From: Luminiphilus sp.
GTDB lineage: Bacteria; Pseudomonadota; Gammaproteobacteria; Pseudomonadales; Halieaceae
DNA length: 42,236 bases
Assembly (NCBI GenBank): GCA_029253085.1
Contig: JAQXAF010000061.1
Coordinates: 1 to 42,236, forward strand
Reading direction: 5' to 3'
Shown here: positions 1 through 8,188 of the stretch, piece by piece
Numbering within the stretch: the first letter of the stretch is position 1
How the letters are laid out: the number at the start of each line of letters is the position of its first letter
Made by a program: the position numbers and the translations under genes
Notes under the pieces: model-generated
What the model saw: the letters and a program-made list of their open reading frames with translations, nothing else
What the model was told of the DNA's origin: nothing
The model's database searches: none

Positions 1-248
1 ACCAACCAATTGGCAAAGCCCGCCACACGCTCCGCCGCATCGCGGTAGGTCATGCGTTCATCAAGGTACACAAGATACTCAGCTTCACCGTGTCCGGTCG
101 CCAACATCCACAGATCGCGGATACTGTTAGGGGCGTTGACGTAACCCAGCAGTGACTGCCCCGCAACATCGACCTGCCCTACCTCCAATAGAGATCCGGG
201 TTGAGTAACCAATTTTCTGGCCGCTTCATAACTTGCGATACTACTCAT
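1..248 (-). CDS. Acyl-CoA synthetase (AMP-dependent ligase), N-terminal part only
   Basis: The gene runs off the left edge, so only about 82 N-terminal residues are visible. The start ATG at 248 has an AAGGA ribosome site about 6 bases upstream. The visible residues read as the N-terminal segment of a class I adenylate-forming enzyme: an opening like SYEAARKLVTQPGSLLEVGQ, then a segment in which the enzyme describes its substrate group (LWMLATGHGEAEYLVY), then the conserved ERMTYRDAAERVAGFANWL that precedes the ATP-binding core. Such enzymes activate a carboxylic acid, often a fatty acid, to its CoA thioester using ATP. The P-loop and acyl-binding regions lie outside the window, so the substrate cannot be judged. 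It is divergent from the phosphotransferase-like gene to the right, and the two share a 150-base promoter region. Confidence 0.8.
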   Translation of the reverse strand, partial: MSSIASYEAARKLVTQPGSLLEVGQVDVAGQSLLGYVNAPNSIRDLWMLATGHGEAEYLVYLDERMTYRDAAERVAGFANWL

Positions 249-310
249 GGTCTGTCCTTATCGGGATTCTTAGTTAGGGTTTAAGCAGCCCTACTTGGGT
301 TGCGCGAGCA

Positions 311-339
311 AGCATAACCACAGCATACTTGCCGATCAA
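311..339 (-). promoter_or_regulatory. Possible promoter for the truncated acyl-CoA synthetase
   Basis: On the minus strand TTGATC (334-339) and TATGCT (311-316) are separated by 17 bases, a fair sigma-70 pair. This would leave a leader of roughly 55-60 bases before the ATG at 248. It is a match by eye only. Confidence 0.35.
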
Positions 340-401
340 ATTTTTACTCACATTCGTCTGCTTCTGGGACGTTTTCGCGGTTGTAAGTCAAGGGGTTGCA
401 C

Positions 402-1421
402 TTGAGCACACAAACATTAGATCTTTCAAAACTCAATGATTGGCTAAAAGCGAACGTGTGTGACTTCAGTGGCTCGCTAACGGCCGAGAAGTTTGCCGGC
501 GGACAGTCAAACCCTACCTTTAAGGTGACCGCAGGCGAACGTGAATTTGTGCTGAGGCGCAAGCCCCCGGGTCAGCTACTAGCCTCAGCCCACGCGGTCG
601 ACCGAGAGTATCGGGTTATTTCCGCGCTGCAAAATAGCGATGTCCCCGTGCCGGGTGCCGTGGCGCTGTGCGAAGACGACGATATCATCGGGTCTATGTT
701 CTATCTTATGGAGTACATGGAAGGCCGAGTTTTTTGGGATCCGGTGTTGCCTGAGCTCAGTAATACTGAACGCAGCGCAGTCTATGACGATATGAACCGG
801 GTGCTTGCTGCAATGCATAGTATTGATGTGGCCGATGTTGGCTTGGGCGATTACGGTCGGCCCGGAAATTATTTTGAACGCCAAGTGGGTCGCTGGACCA
901 AACAATATCGAGCGTCAGAAACTGAAACCGTGTCCGAGATGGAAGAGCTGATGGCCTGGCTGCCGGAAAACATGCCTGCTGACGACGGCCGAGTGGCTCT
1001 GGTTCATGGCGACTATCGTTTGGACAACGTTATGTTTCATCCCACCGAGCCAAAAATCATAGCGGTATTAGATTGGGAACTTAGCACCCTAGGCAACCCT
1101 ATCGCTGACCTAGCCTACCAAGTCATGGCCTGGCAACTTCCGCGGGATGCGGGAATTACTGGCTTAGGCGGCATAGACCGCACACCGTTAGCAATTCCAG
1201 AGGACAGCAGCTACGTCACACGTTATTGCGAACGGACCGGTCGGGACGAGATTAAGCATTGGAATTTCTATTTGGCGTTTTGCTTTTTCCGTCTTGCGGC
1301 AATTGTCCAAGGTGTAAAAAAACGCGCACTCGATGGCACGGCCTCAAGCGCCGAGGCAGAGAGTCGAGGCAATCTCGTACATCCACTTGCTGAACTCGGT
1401 ATGTCTTATATTAAAAGCTAA
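402..1421 (+). CDS. Phosphotransferase family protein (APH / ACAD10-11-like kinase fold)
   Basis: A 339-residue protein of the aminoglycoside phosphotransferase (APH) fold, of the type found as a separate protein in bacteria and fused to acyl-CoA dehydrogenase in ACAD10/ACAD11. Seen: a GGQSNPTF nucleotide-loop-like segment near residue 34, a lysine/arginine patch RRKPPGQLLASAH typical of this subfamily, the Brenner motif HGDYRLDN at residues 202-209 with the catalytic Asp, and the metal-binding DWE at 224-226. Family knowledge and the neighbouring acyl-CoA synthetases suggest a role in acyl-CoA or hydroxy-acyl-CoA metabolism rather than drug resistance. Start choice: TTG at 402 has AGGGG (391-395) six bases upstream. 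The in-frame TTG at 396 directly abuts that site, and a stop lies just upstream at 384-386. The real substrate is unknown. Confidence 0.85.
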   Translation: MSTQTLDLSKLNDWLKANVCDFSGSLTAEKFAGGQSNPTFKVTAGEREFVLRRKPPGQLLASAHAVDREYRVISALQNSDVPVPGAVALCEDDDIIGSMFYLMEYMEGRVFWDPVLPELSNTERSAVYDDMNRVLAAMHSIDVADVGLGDYGRPGNYFERQVGRWTKQYRASETETVSEMEELMAWLPENMPADDGRVALVHGDYRLDNVMFHPTEPKIIAVLDWELSTLGNPIADLAYQVMAWQLPRDAGITGLGGIDRTPLAIPEDSSYVTRYCERTGRDEIKHWNFYLAFCFFRLAAIVQGVKKRALDGTASSAEAESRGNLVHPLAELGMSYIKS

Positions 1422-1450
1422 GCTACGGGGTTCATAGCGAGGCCTACGCA

Positions 1451-3091
1451 TCAGTGTGTCATTCTCATTGGCTTCTGCGCCGCCTCTGCTGGCCCTGCAG
1501 ACTTAGCTGCGGCTTTGCGGCCCCTTCGAGGCTTCACGGCGGCAGAGGCAGTGTCAGCGCGACTGCTGAGCCTTTCGCGCTGTGCACGGGTGGCAGCAGG
1601 TCTGCGACGTGAGGAACGGGGCTTCCTGACAGCGGCTGGATCGGGCCGCAAATCACCGTATTCATATCGATAGAGAATATCTTCCAAGGTCCGCGATATT
1701 TGGGTGCAGCGCCTAATCGCCTCAACTTTCTCATAGCAGGCATGCGCGCCGTGGTGAGTTAGGCGAATCAACTCTTCTTCATTGAGGTGTGACAGCAAGC
1801 GTAAAGGGTTAGCCAGCCGAAAACTCGGCATAATATTGATATCGCCCGTGTATTCTTGATCCATGAGTGCATGTAAACCGTGTAGCATCATATTGAACCG
1901 CGGCCACTTGTCACCGCGCTTCTGGGCCAAGCCCCGATAAAAATTGAGAAACTCTCGCCCAACACCCACACCCAATGCCCCGGCTGCTTTGGAAAGCCCT
2001 CCGCGGTCCTCATCTTTGGAAATAAATGCCGTTGCGATCGGATTTACCATACTCACAATGTGATGGTTCGTGCCAAAAAGTCGGGACAGCCGTTTAGCGG
2101 GCAGATCGTCCGCCACAGACCCGTCTATCCAACGCCGCCCGGGTAGGTATGGTTGAGGCTCACCGTGAACATTGCGGGCCATCAACATCACAGCTGGAAA
2201 AACCCCCGGAACAGCACAGGAGGCCATTACGGCCGATCTTATGTAAACATTCGGCGAGGTCACTGCATTGAGCAGACGCGATCGCTGGTGTGGTTCAGCA
2301 GGTGCGATGGTAATACTGACCTGCCTGCCGGTTTTTGCATACGCCTCTTCAAATGTTGCATTCGGAATCAAGCGCTCAATAAGTTGTTCAAGATCGTCGA
2401 GAGAAATACTCGGGCCGCCCGTTAATAATTTGCGCAGGAACCCCGTTTCTTCCTTCGCGCCATTTTGCAGTATGGCAAGCTCCTCGAGATCGGCCACCTC
2501 ATCATCAGTATGACAAGCCAGAACCCCGGCAACGAGGGCCCCCGCACTTGAGCCAGAAATGACGCGCGGCAGTAAGCCCTGCTCCAGCAAAACGTTCACG
2601 ACGCCCAGATGAAGGAAACCCAAAACGCCGCCACCACTGAGCATTAACGCTGAACGGCCAAAACAAATGTTGGCACGGTAGAAGAAATCTATTTTTTGCT
2701 GCGCCGGAATTATGCCGTCATCGAGCTCAGCCAGCAATTTTAACGAGGCGTCGATCTCATCGATGTAATCTTCAATCAGACGTTTTGTACCGGCCTTAGC
2801 CATCCGGTACAGCACCCCCTTGCCCATACCACCCATGTTGCCATGAATGCCTTCATTGAGGGCGTAGAGTAAACCCTGGTGGTCTGACCGAGCGCGCAGG
2901 TTGCGCAGCCGATCGAGTCGCAAACGGATTTGTGCGTAGTCATACAGGTCCGTGTGCTCTATGTGTCGCCAGTCTGTCATCCCCGTAAGATCGTCATGAT
3001 CACGGGCTGCAACTAACCAATCGGCGTAGTTCTCAGTGTTGGCCATGTCCCGTGCCAACGCCTTGAGTTTCCGTTTATTCCGCACCCTCAC
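1451..3091 (-). CDS. Patatin-like phospholipase with N-terminal DUF3336
   Basis: A 546-residue serine lipase. Residues about 10-125 form a DUF3336 region (NYADWLVAA, YDYAQIRLRLDRLRNLR, GTKRLIEDYI). The patatin domain follows, with the glycine-rich oxyanion loop GGGVLGFLHLG (153-163), nucleophile elbow GSSAG (Ser182) and the catalytic Asp in DGS (Asp323), so the Ser-Asp dyad is intact. This domain pair occurs in yeast triacylglycerol lipases and many marine gammaproteobacteria. The expected activity is hydrolysis of acyl esters of membrane or storage lipids. No signal peptide is seen, so it is likely cytoplasmic or membrane-associated. From about residue 480 the C-terminus is a low-complexity tail rich in Arg, Lys and Ala, unlike the rest. 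The start is a GTG at 3091. A second GTG two codons later is equally possible. It converges with the phosphotransferase-like gene. Confidence 0.88.
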   Translation of the reverse strand: MRVRNKRKLKALARDMANTENYADWLVAARDHDDLTGMTDWRHIEHTDLYDYAQIRLRLDRLRNLRARSDHQGLLYALNEGIHGNMGGMGKGVLYRMAKAGTKRLIEDYIDEIDASLKLLAELDDGIIPAQQKIDFFYRANICFGRSALMLSGGGVLGFLHLGVVNVLLEQGLLPRVISGSSAGALVAGVLACHTDDEVADLEELAILQNGAKEETGFLRKLLTGGPSISLDDLEQLIERLIPNATFEEAYAKTGRQVSITIAPAEPHQRSRLLNAVTSPNVYIRSAVMASCAVPGVFPAVMLMARNVHGEPQPYLPGRRWIDGSVADDLPAKRLSRLFGTNHHIVSMVNPIATAFISKDEDRGGLSKAAGALGVGVGREFLNFYRGLAQKRGDKWPRFNMMLHGLHALMDQEYTGDINIMPSFRLANPLRLLSHLNEEELIRLTHHGAHACYEKVEAIRRCTQISRTLEDILYRYEYGDLRPDPAAVRKPRSSRRRPAATRAQRERLSSRADTASAAVKPRRGRKAAAKSAGPAEAAQKPMRMTH

Positions 3092-3318
3092 CTCGTACCA
3101 CTATGGGATCAGCGCCCAGCTTATTACTGTTAAGCCTCCGGGTATATGGACTGAATCAATAAATGCTCGAAAAATCCTAGTCAACCCCGGAATATTTCAT
3201 AAAATAAATAGGTTTATCATGCAGTTATAGATTTTATATAAATCGAATTATCAAGCGCCAACAAAGCACTTAAAGCCCGATTATCGCCCAGATAAACCTC
3301 CGACTTCGGGCGCTAACC

Positions 3319-4854
3319 TCACTTGTTTTCGTTTCGATATGCGTCCATCAAGTGGCGCTTGTAAAGCTTACCGTTATCCATTCGTGGAAGCTGTTCCATG
3401 AAATCTAAATTTCTAGGGATTTTTATATGTGACAACCGCTCTTTTAACCACTCCAGAAGCTCAATAGCCGTTTCATCGGTAGCATCACCCCAATTGGCGG
3501 GCTGCACAACTGCCTGGACCGCCTCACCAAATTCGTCACAAGCAACGCCAAAAACAGCCACATCGGCCACCTTGGCATGATTGATGAGCAGATTTTCAAT
3601 CTCCGCAGGGTAAATATTGACGCCACCCGATATGATCGTGAAATTTTTGCGGTCGGTGAGATACAAATAGCCCTCTTCATCGAGGTACCCCATGTCACCC
3701 ACAGAGGTCCAACCATCTTTGTTGTATGCCTCCGCAGTCTTCCCCGGCTCATTGTGGTATTCAAATTTATTGTCAATATCGGAAAACCAGATCCCTCCGA
3801 CCTCCCCTGCTGGCAGCTCATTGCCCTCCTCGTCCAACACGTGAGGAACGCCGAACAGCGGGCGACCGACCGAGCCTTTATGGTTTAGCCAATCATTGGA
3901 GTCAATCAAGGTGAAACCCGCGCCTTCACTCGATGAATAGTATTCAAGGATCACAGGCCCCCACCAATCAATCATTTGCTCCTTTACATCAATCGGGCAT
4001 GGCGCTGCCGCGTGTATAGCCATTTGCATCGAGCTGGTATCGAACTGGGTCCGCTGCGCCTCTGGTAGCTTAAGCATTCGAACGAACATAATCGGCACCC
4101 ACTGGCTGTGGGTGATGCGATGTTCTTGTATCAATTCCAAAGCACGAAGCGCGTTAAATTTTTCCATAATGATGGAGGTGCCACCCGTATCCAGAACAAC
4201 CAGGTTGTAGTGCAAAGGCGCCGCATGATAAAGCGGCGCCGGAGACAAATACGTTGTTTCTGGGCCAAACCCAAAGGCTGCCCCCAAAGACAGTGTTAAG
4301 GGCAACGGCTCATCAAAAACCTCGGTGTAAGGCTTGCTGTAAACCCCTTTGGGTTTGCCGGTGGTTCCCGATGAATACAGCATCGTTGTCCCCATGGCTT
4401 GGTCATCAATGGTCGAGCTTGGCAGCGTATCAACGGTCTCCTCCCAGGAGAGAAACCCGTCTTCGATGCCGCCGATCATATAAAAGTGCTCAAGATCCCC
4501 AGCGTTTCCCACCATGTGCACCGCGACAGAAGCCAAAGCATGCGATGCAACAAAAAGTTTAGCCCCACAGTTTTCTAAAATATAAGCCGTTTCATCTTCC
4601 TTTAAATGCGTGCTGATTGGCGTGAAAATAACCCCAGATCGCATAGCACCCGTCGTAATTTCAAGAAATTGTCGACAGTTTTCCACCATAATGGCGACGT
4701 GATCACCGGGCTTAAGCCCGCAGAGGCGAAACAGGTGGGCAACCTGATTACTTCTGGCCTCTAGCTCTCCGTAAGTGACCATCTCACCAGAGTTCGCCAT
4801 GATGAAGGCGGGTTTATGTGGTGTTTCAGCAGCAGTAATTGATATATGGGGCAT
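3319..4854 (-). CDS. AMP-dependent acyl-CoA synthetase / fatty-acid-CoA ligase
   Basis: A 511-residue class I adenylate-forming ligase of normal length that makes acyl-CoA from a carboxylic acid, ATP and CoA. The phosphate-binding loop [11 protein letters not shown] lies at residues 160-170, the YYSSSEG adenine motif near 315, [19 protein letters not shown] (ribose binding and hinge) near 405-425, the [13 protein letters not shown] motif after it, and the catalytic lysine in DNGKLYKR near the C-terminus. The N-terminus is short and direct, without signal peptide. The family matches medium or long-chain fatty-acid-CoA ligases, but related enzymes act on aromatic or steroid acids, so the substrate is not settled. 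The start ATG is at 4854, divergent from the D-glutamate/5-oxoproline operon. A TATAGT/TATACA element around 4886-4891 could serve both directions. Confidence 0.88.
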   Translation of the reverse strand: MPHISITAAETPHKPAFIMANSGEMVTYGELEARSNQVAHLFRLCGLKPGDHVAIMVENCRQFLEITTGAMRSGVIFTPISTHLKEDETAYILENCGAKLFVASHALASVAVHMVGNAGDLEHFYMIGGIEDGFLSWEETVDTLPSSTIDDQAMGTTMLYSSGTTGKPKGVYSKPYTEVFDEPLPLTLSLGAAFGFGPETTYLSPAPLYHAAPLHYNLVVLDTGGTSIIMEKFNALRALELIQEHRITHSQWVPIMFVRMLKLPEAQRTQFDTSSMQMAIHAAAPCPIDVKEQMIDWWGPVILEYYSSSEGAGFTLIDSNDWLNHKGSVGRPLFGVPHVLDEEGNELPAGEVGGIWFSDIDNKFEYHNEPGKTAEAYNKDGWTSVGDMGYLDEEGYLYLTDRKNFTIISGGVNIYPAEIENLLINHAKVADVAVFGVACDEFGEAVQAVVQPANWGDATDETAIELLEWLKERLSHIKIPRNLDFMEQLPRMDNGKLYKRHLMDAYRNENK

Positions 4855-4913
4855 CAGGGCTCTCGCAATGGTATGTTTCGCTTACTATACAAGAGCGCGC
4901 AGCGAGTTAAAGC

Positions 4914-4922
4914 AAAGGAGGT
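4914..4922 (+). promoter_or_regulatory. Ribosome binding site that sets the DUF1445 gene start
   Basis: AAAGGAGGT, a near-perfect anti-16S match, ends 4 bases before GTG at 4927. The frame is open further upstream to 4846, but that extension would overlap the divergent gene and lengthen the protein beyond its family. The site therefore argues for the GTG start. Confidence 0.85.
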
Positions 4923-4926
4923 AAAA

Positions 4927-5730
4927 GTGACGGTTGGTGACCCTCTCAAGCCCATGGCGCCCGAGCAGCTGCGCCTTGCTGCACGTCAGGGAAAATTCAA
5001 TGAACCCACGAGCGGTATGGCCCCGGGGTTCGTCCAATGTAATTTGGTGATCGTACCCCAGTATTATGCCGGAGATTTCGCGGAGTTTTGTCGACGCAAT
5101 CCAAAGCCCTGCCCACTACTGGCTGTAAGCCCAAAGCCTGGTGACTTTAGCTTGCCCGAGCTTGGGCTTGATGTTGATGTGCGCACTGACCTACCCCGCT
5201 ACCGGCGCTGGGAAGATGGCGCGTTAGTCGATGAACCGACTCACCTGCTCGATCACTGGACTCCTGACCATGTGGCCTTTGCCTTGGGCTGCTCGTTTTC
5301 TTTCGAAGAAGCACTTCTTGCTGGCGGGCTTGAAATTCGAAATATTTCTGAGGGCGTCAACGTCCCGATGTTCCGCACGAATCAGCCGTGTATATCCGCA
5401 GGTCCCTTTGCAGGCAACTTGGTGGTTAGCATGCGACCAATGAAGCCTAAAGACGCCATTAGGGCCATCCAAATTTGCACCCGATTCCCCGCAGTTCACG
5501 GCGCCCCTGTGCACTTTGGCGACCCCTCTCAAATCGGGATAGCAAACCTTCAGCAACCCGATTTTGGCGACGCCGTATCAATAAACGAAAACGAAGTCCC
5601 CGTATTTTGGGCCTGCGGAGTCACGCCACAGGTCGCACTCGAAAATGCCAAAATACCCTTGGCTTTTACCCACGCTCCCGGTTACATGTTGGTATCCGAT
5701 AAACCCAATATAGGACTTGCCGTACTGTGA
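4927..5730 (+). CDS. DUF1445 putative hydro-lyase, D-glutamate cyclase family (YcsI-like)
   Basis: 267 residues from the GTG start chosen by the strong AGGAGG at 4916-4921, matching the usual 260-270 length. It resembles Bacillus Ycs[21 protein letters not shown] at the N-terminus, the [16 protein letters not shown] segment, [13 protein letters not shown] in the middle and [10 protein letters not shown] at the C-terminus. The family is annotated as putative hydro-lyase within the D-glutamate cyclase family, because the same domain is the N-terminal part of animal DGLUCY. It is the first gene of a seven-gene operon, and its stop overlaps the pxpA start by four bases (GTGA). Inferred role: cyclising D-glutamate to 5-oxo-D-proline, or acting on 5-oxoproline, together with the DUF4392 protein encoded downstream. 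No biochemical proof can be drawn from sequence alone. Confidence 0.85.
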   Translation: MTVGDPLKPMAPEQLRLAARQGKFNEPTSGMAPGFVQCNLVIVPQYYAGDFAEFCRRNPKPCPLLAVSPKPGDFSLPELGLDVDVRTDLPRYRRWEDGALVDEPTHLLDHWTPDHVAFALGCSFSFEEALLAGGLEIRNISEGVNVPMFRTNQPCISAGPFAGNLVVSMRPMKPKDAIRAIQICTRFPAVHGAPVHFGDPSQIGIANLQQPDFGDAVSINENEVPVFWACGVTPQVALENAKIPLAFTHAPGYMLVSDKPNIGLAVL

Positions 5731-6521
5731 AAGCCGTAAAAAGCGTGGTCAGGCGCACGCGAAAAAAACAACCCAGCCCATTAAATATCAAGCTTAACTG
5801 TGATTTGGGTGAAGGTTTTGGTGCCTACACAATGGGCTGCGATGAGGACATCATGCCGCTTATTGACTGTGCGAACGTGGCCTGCGGCTTTCATGGCGGT
5901 GATCCCTCTATCATCCGTCAAACAGTCTTACTCGCCAAACGCCACAAGGTCGAAATGGGTGCCCATGTGGCTTATCCCGATTTACAGGGATTCGGACGCC
6001 GCTCAATGACTCTCCGAGGTCAGGAGCTTATCGACTGCATTCAGTATCAGATATCCGCACTCGATGGGATGGCGCGCACCCATGGTGCCCGGGTTACCTA
6101 TGTCAAACCACACGGCGCGCTTTACAACGATATGAATGCCGACGAGTCACTTGAAAGAACCGTCATGCAAGCGGTTGCATCGTGGTACCGCCCCCTTGAA
6201 CTGGTCCGACTGGCCACGCCTCGAGATAAAAAATCGGTTGAGATCGCCTTTGAGTACGGTCTGAGCCTGCGTTTTGAAGCCTTTGCGGACCGAGGCTACA
6301 CGCGTGCAGGCCACTTGGTGCCGCGAGATAAGCCCGGCGCGATTTTGGATGTCGACGCCGCAGTTGCTCAGGCGAAAGCCATCGCCTCAGGGACACTGCG
6401 CAGCGTTAAGGGACACAAACTCAATATTGTCCCAGACACTCTATGTGTTCACGGCGATACCCCGGCAGCGCTTGAGATGCTCAAAGCGATTCGCTTAGCA
6501 CTACAACCACCCGCAGACTAA
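5727..6521 (+). CDS. pxpA: 5-oxoprolinase subunit PxpA (LamB/YcsF family)
   Basis: 264 residues, matching E. coli PxpA along its length. Seen: NCDLGEGFG at the start of the conserved part, [11 protein letters not shown] near residue 50, the [17 protein letters not shown] segment, [26 protein letters not shown] and the closing CVHGDTP. These are the conserved Asp/His/Glu positions of the YcsF fold. With PxpB and PxpC it forms the ATP-dependent prokaryotic 5-oxoprolinase, which opens 5-oxoproline (pyroglutamate) to glutamate in the cytoplasm. The GTG start overlaps the previous stop (GTGA), and the first 20 residues form a basic leader ([13 protein letters not shown]) longer than in E. coli. 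pxpB follows after three bases. Confidence 0.94.
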   Translation: MKAVKSVVRRTRKKQPSPLNIKLNCDLGEGFGAYTMGCDEDIMPLIDCANVACGFHGGDPSIIRQTVLLAKRHKVEMGAHVAYPDLQGFGRRSMTLRGQELIDCIQYQISALDGMARTHGARVTYVKPHGALYNDMNADESLERTVMQAVASWYRPLELVRLATPRDKKSVEIAFEYGLSLRFEAFADRGYTRAGHLVPRDKPGAILDVDAAVAQAKAIASGTLRSVKGHKLNIVPDTLCVHGDTPAALEMLKAIRLALQPPAD

Positions 6522-6524
6522 GCT

Positions 6525-7211
6525 ATGCGCTGGAGTTATGCCGGTCTAACGGGTATCCGATTGAGTTATGATGACTCACCGAGCCCTGCTGTCACCGCAA
6601 GCCTCCTTAGGTTGCGAGACCGGCTGCACACAAAATACCCGAAGGGACTGACCGACTGTGTACTCGGCTATCGAACCCTCACGCTGTTTTTTGATCCTGC
6701 AGCGCTCTCTCGAGAGACTTTGCTAGCCGCCATTGAGGCGTTAGACGACGATCTAGACGCGATGTCCGACTTCCGCCAAGACTCAGGTCAGGCCGTCGAG
6801 TTGCCTGTGTGGTACGCGGAAGAATCAGGTCAAGATTTACCCGCCGTTGCCGAGCGCAGCGGGCTTTCGGTGGATGCGGTGATTGCGCTGCATTCCAGCA
6901 TTTCTTATACCGCCTATGCCACCGGTTTTGCGCCGGGTTTTTGTTACCTAGGCGAAGTCTCTGAGCAGTTGGAAATGCCCCGTTTACGAACGCCTCGGCG
7001 GGCAGTGCCGCCGGGAAGCGTCGCCATCGCAGATCGGCAAACAGCGGTTTATCCGTCACTTTCCCCCGGGGGATGGCATTTATTAGGACGCTGCCCCCTC
7101 TCGCTCTTCGATTTAGAGAAATCACCGCCTGGCTTGATCACTGTGGGTGATCAGGTGTCATTTAGGCCCATTTCTCGAGATGAGTTTCTCTCGCTGGGTG
7201 GGACGTTGTGA
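6525..7211 (+). CDS. pxpB: 5-oxoprolinase subunit PxpB (KipI family)
   Basis: 228 residues of the KipI/allophanate hydrolase subunit 1 family. Typical segments: YRTLTLFFDP near residue 50, the ELPVWY beta strand, SGLSVDAVIALHSSISYTAY, the glycine-aromatic GFAPGFCYLGEV, RLRTPRRAVPPGSVAIADRQ and YPSLSPGGWHLLGRCP. Together these are diagnostic for the family. It forms a complex with PxpC in the ATP-dependent opening of 5-oxoproline. In Bacillus the same protein is known as the KinA inhibitor KipI, but the adjacent pxpA and pxpC point to 5-oxoprolinase here. The ATG lies three bases after the pxpA stop, and its own stop overlaps the pxpC start (GTGA at 7208), which indicates translational coupling. 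Confidence 0.94.
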   Translation: MRWSYAGLTGIRLSYDDSPSPAVTASLLRLRDRLHTKYPKGLTDCVLGYRTLTLFFDPAALSRETLLAAIEALDDDLDAMSDFRQDSGQAVELPVWYAEESGQDLPAVAERSGLSVDAVIALHSSISYTAYATGFAPGFCYLGEVSEQLEMPRLRTPRRAVPPGSVAIADRQTAVYPSLSPGGWHLLGRCPLSLFDLEKSPPGLITVGDQVSFRPISRDEFLSLGGTL

Positions 7212-8188
7212 CTGGGCTTCGCGTAGTCAAAACAGGCTTGCTAGCCACGGTGCAAGACCTCGGTCGTATTGGCTACCTGGGGCATGGGGTCACTACAGGT
7301 GGCGCGCTAGACGCATTTTCGCTTCGCTGTGCAAATCGGCTGCTTGGCAACGCTGATAATCTCGCGGGTATCGAAATAGCACTGACCGGGCTGACGCTCA
7401 TGGCGACCTGCAATCTTCAGCTGGCCTTGTGTGGTGCCCCCGCTACGCTCCTTATCAACGGTGAACAACAATTCATGGATCAAGCGCTATACGTGCCGTC
7501 TGGATCAACCATTACTATTGGTAGAACTTTGACCAGCACCTACAGCTATCTAGCGGTTAAAGGCGGAATATCAACGCCACCGGTTCTTGGGAGCCGTAGC
7601 ACCGTTGTTCGAGAGGGTATAGGCGGACTCGATGGGCAAGCCCTAAAAGCGGGAGACTTATTGCCGGTCGCAGATCTGATCGATCCGACAACTGGCTCAG
7701 CCCCGAAGCATCTCTGGCGGCGTCAGCTGCACGGTAAAACAGACCCTCAAAATGGTATTCTGCGCCTGAGATTTGTGCCGGGATTACACTACGACGATGT
7801 TACCCAAAACTGCAGAGACACTCTGTGTGCTCAAAGCTTTACGATTTCAGGTGCAGCGAATCGTATGGCCGTCCCTCTGAATGGCAACCCGATCGACACT
7901 GGGCTGACAAAACTTTGGTCAGAAGCCACCTGCTTAGGCTCGATTCAAATACCTCCCGATGGCCAACCCTTAGTGCTTCTAAATGATCGCCAAACCATGG
8001 GGGGCTACCCGCAGCTAGGGGTGATCATTTCCCTCGACCGTGTGCGACTGGGGCAAGCAAGAGCGGGACAGCAGGTCCAGCTCGAAGCAATGACTCTGGC
8101 CGCGGCGGAGCAAGTCGTTTGGTTACATGAACACTACGAGGAAACGCACCTTAAGGCCCTTGATCGCCTTGGAGGCACCGCACCTTGA
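7208..8188 (+). CDS. pxpC: 5-oxoprolinase subunit PxpC (KipA / biotin-dependent carboxyltransferase family)
   Basis: 326 residues of the KipA/allophanate hydrolase subunit 2 family. Diagnostic segments: TGLLATVQDLGRIGYLGHGV followed by GGALDAFSLRCANRLLGN, YSYLAVKGGISTPPVLGSRST, the C-terminal SEATCLGSIQIPPDGQPLVL, and NDRQTMGGYPQLGVI. It is the partner of PxpB; the BC pair carries the ATP-dependent step and PxpA completes ring opening of 5-oxoproline to glutamate. The GTG start overlaps the pxpB stop. Its TGA overlaps the TTG start of the DUF4392 gene, whose GGAGG ribosome site (8171-8175) lies inside pxpC. Confidence 0.94.
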   Translation: MTGLRVVKTGLLATVQDLGRIGYLGHGVTTGGALDAFSLRCANRLLGNADNLAGIEIALTGLTLMATCNLQLALCGAPATLLINGEQQFMDQALYVPSGSTITIGRTLTSTYSYLAVKGGISTPPVLGSRSTVVREGIGGLDGQALKAGDLLPVADLIDPTTGSAPKHLWRRQLHGKTDPQNGILRLRFVPGLHYDDVTQNCRDTLCAQSFTISGAANRMAVPLNGNPIDTGLTKLWSEATCLGSIQIPPDGQPLVLLNDRQTMGGYPQLGVIISLDRVRLGQARAGQQVQLEAMTLAAAEQVVWLHEHYEETHLKALDRLGGTAP

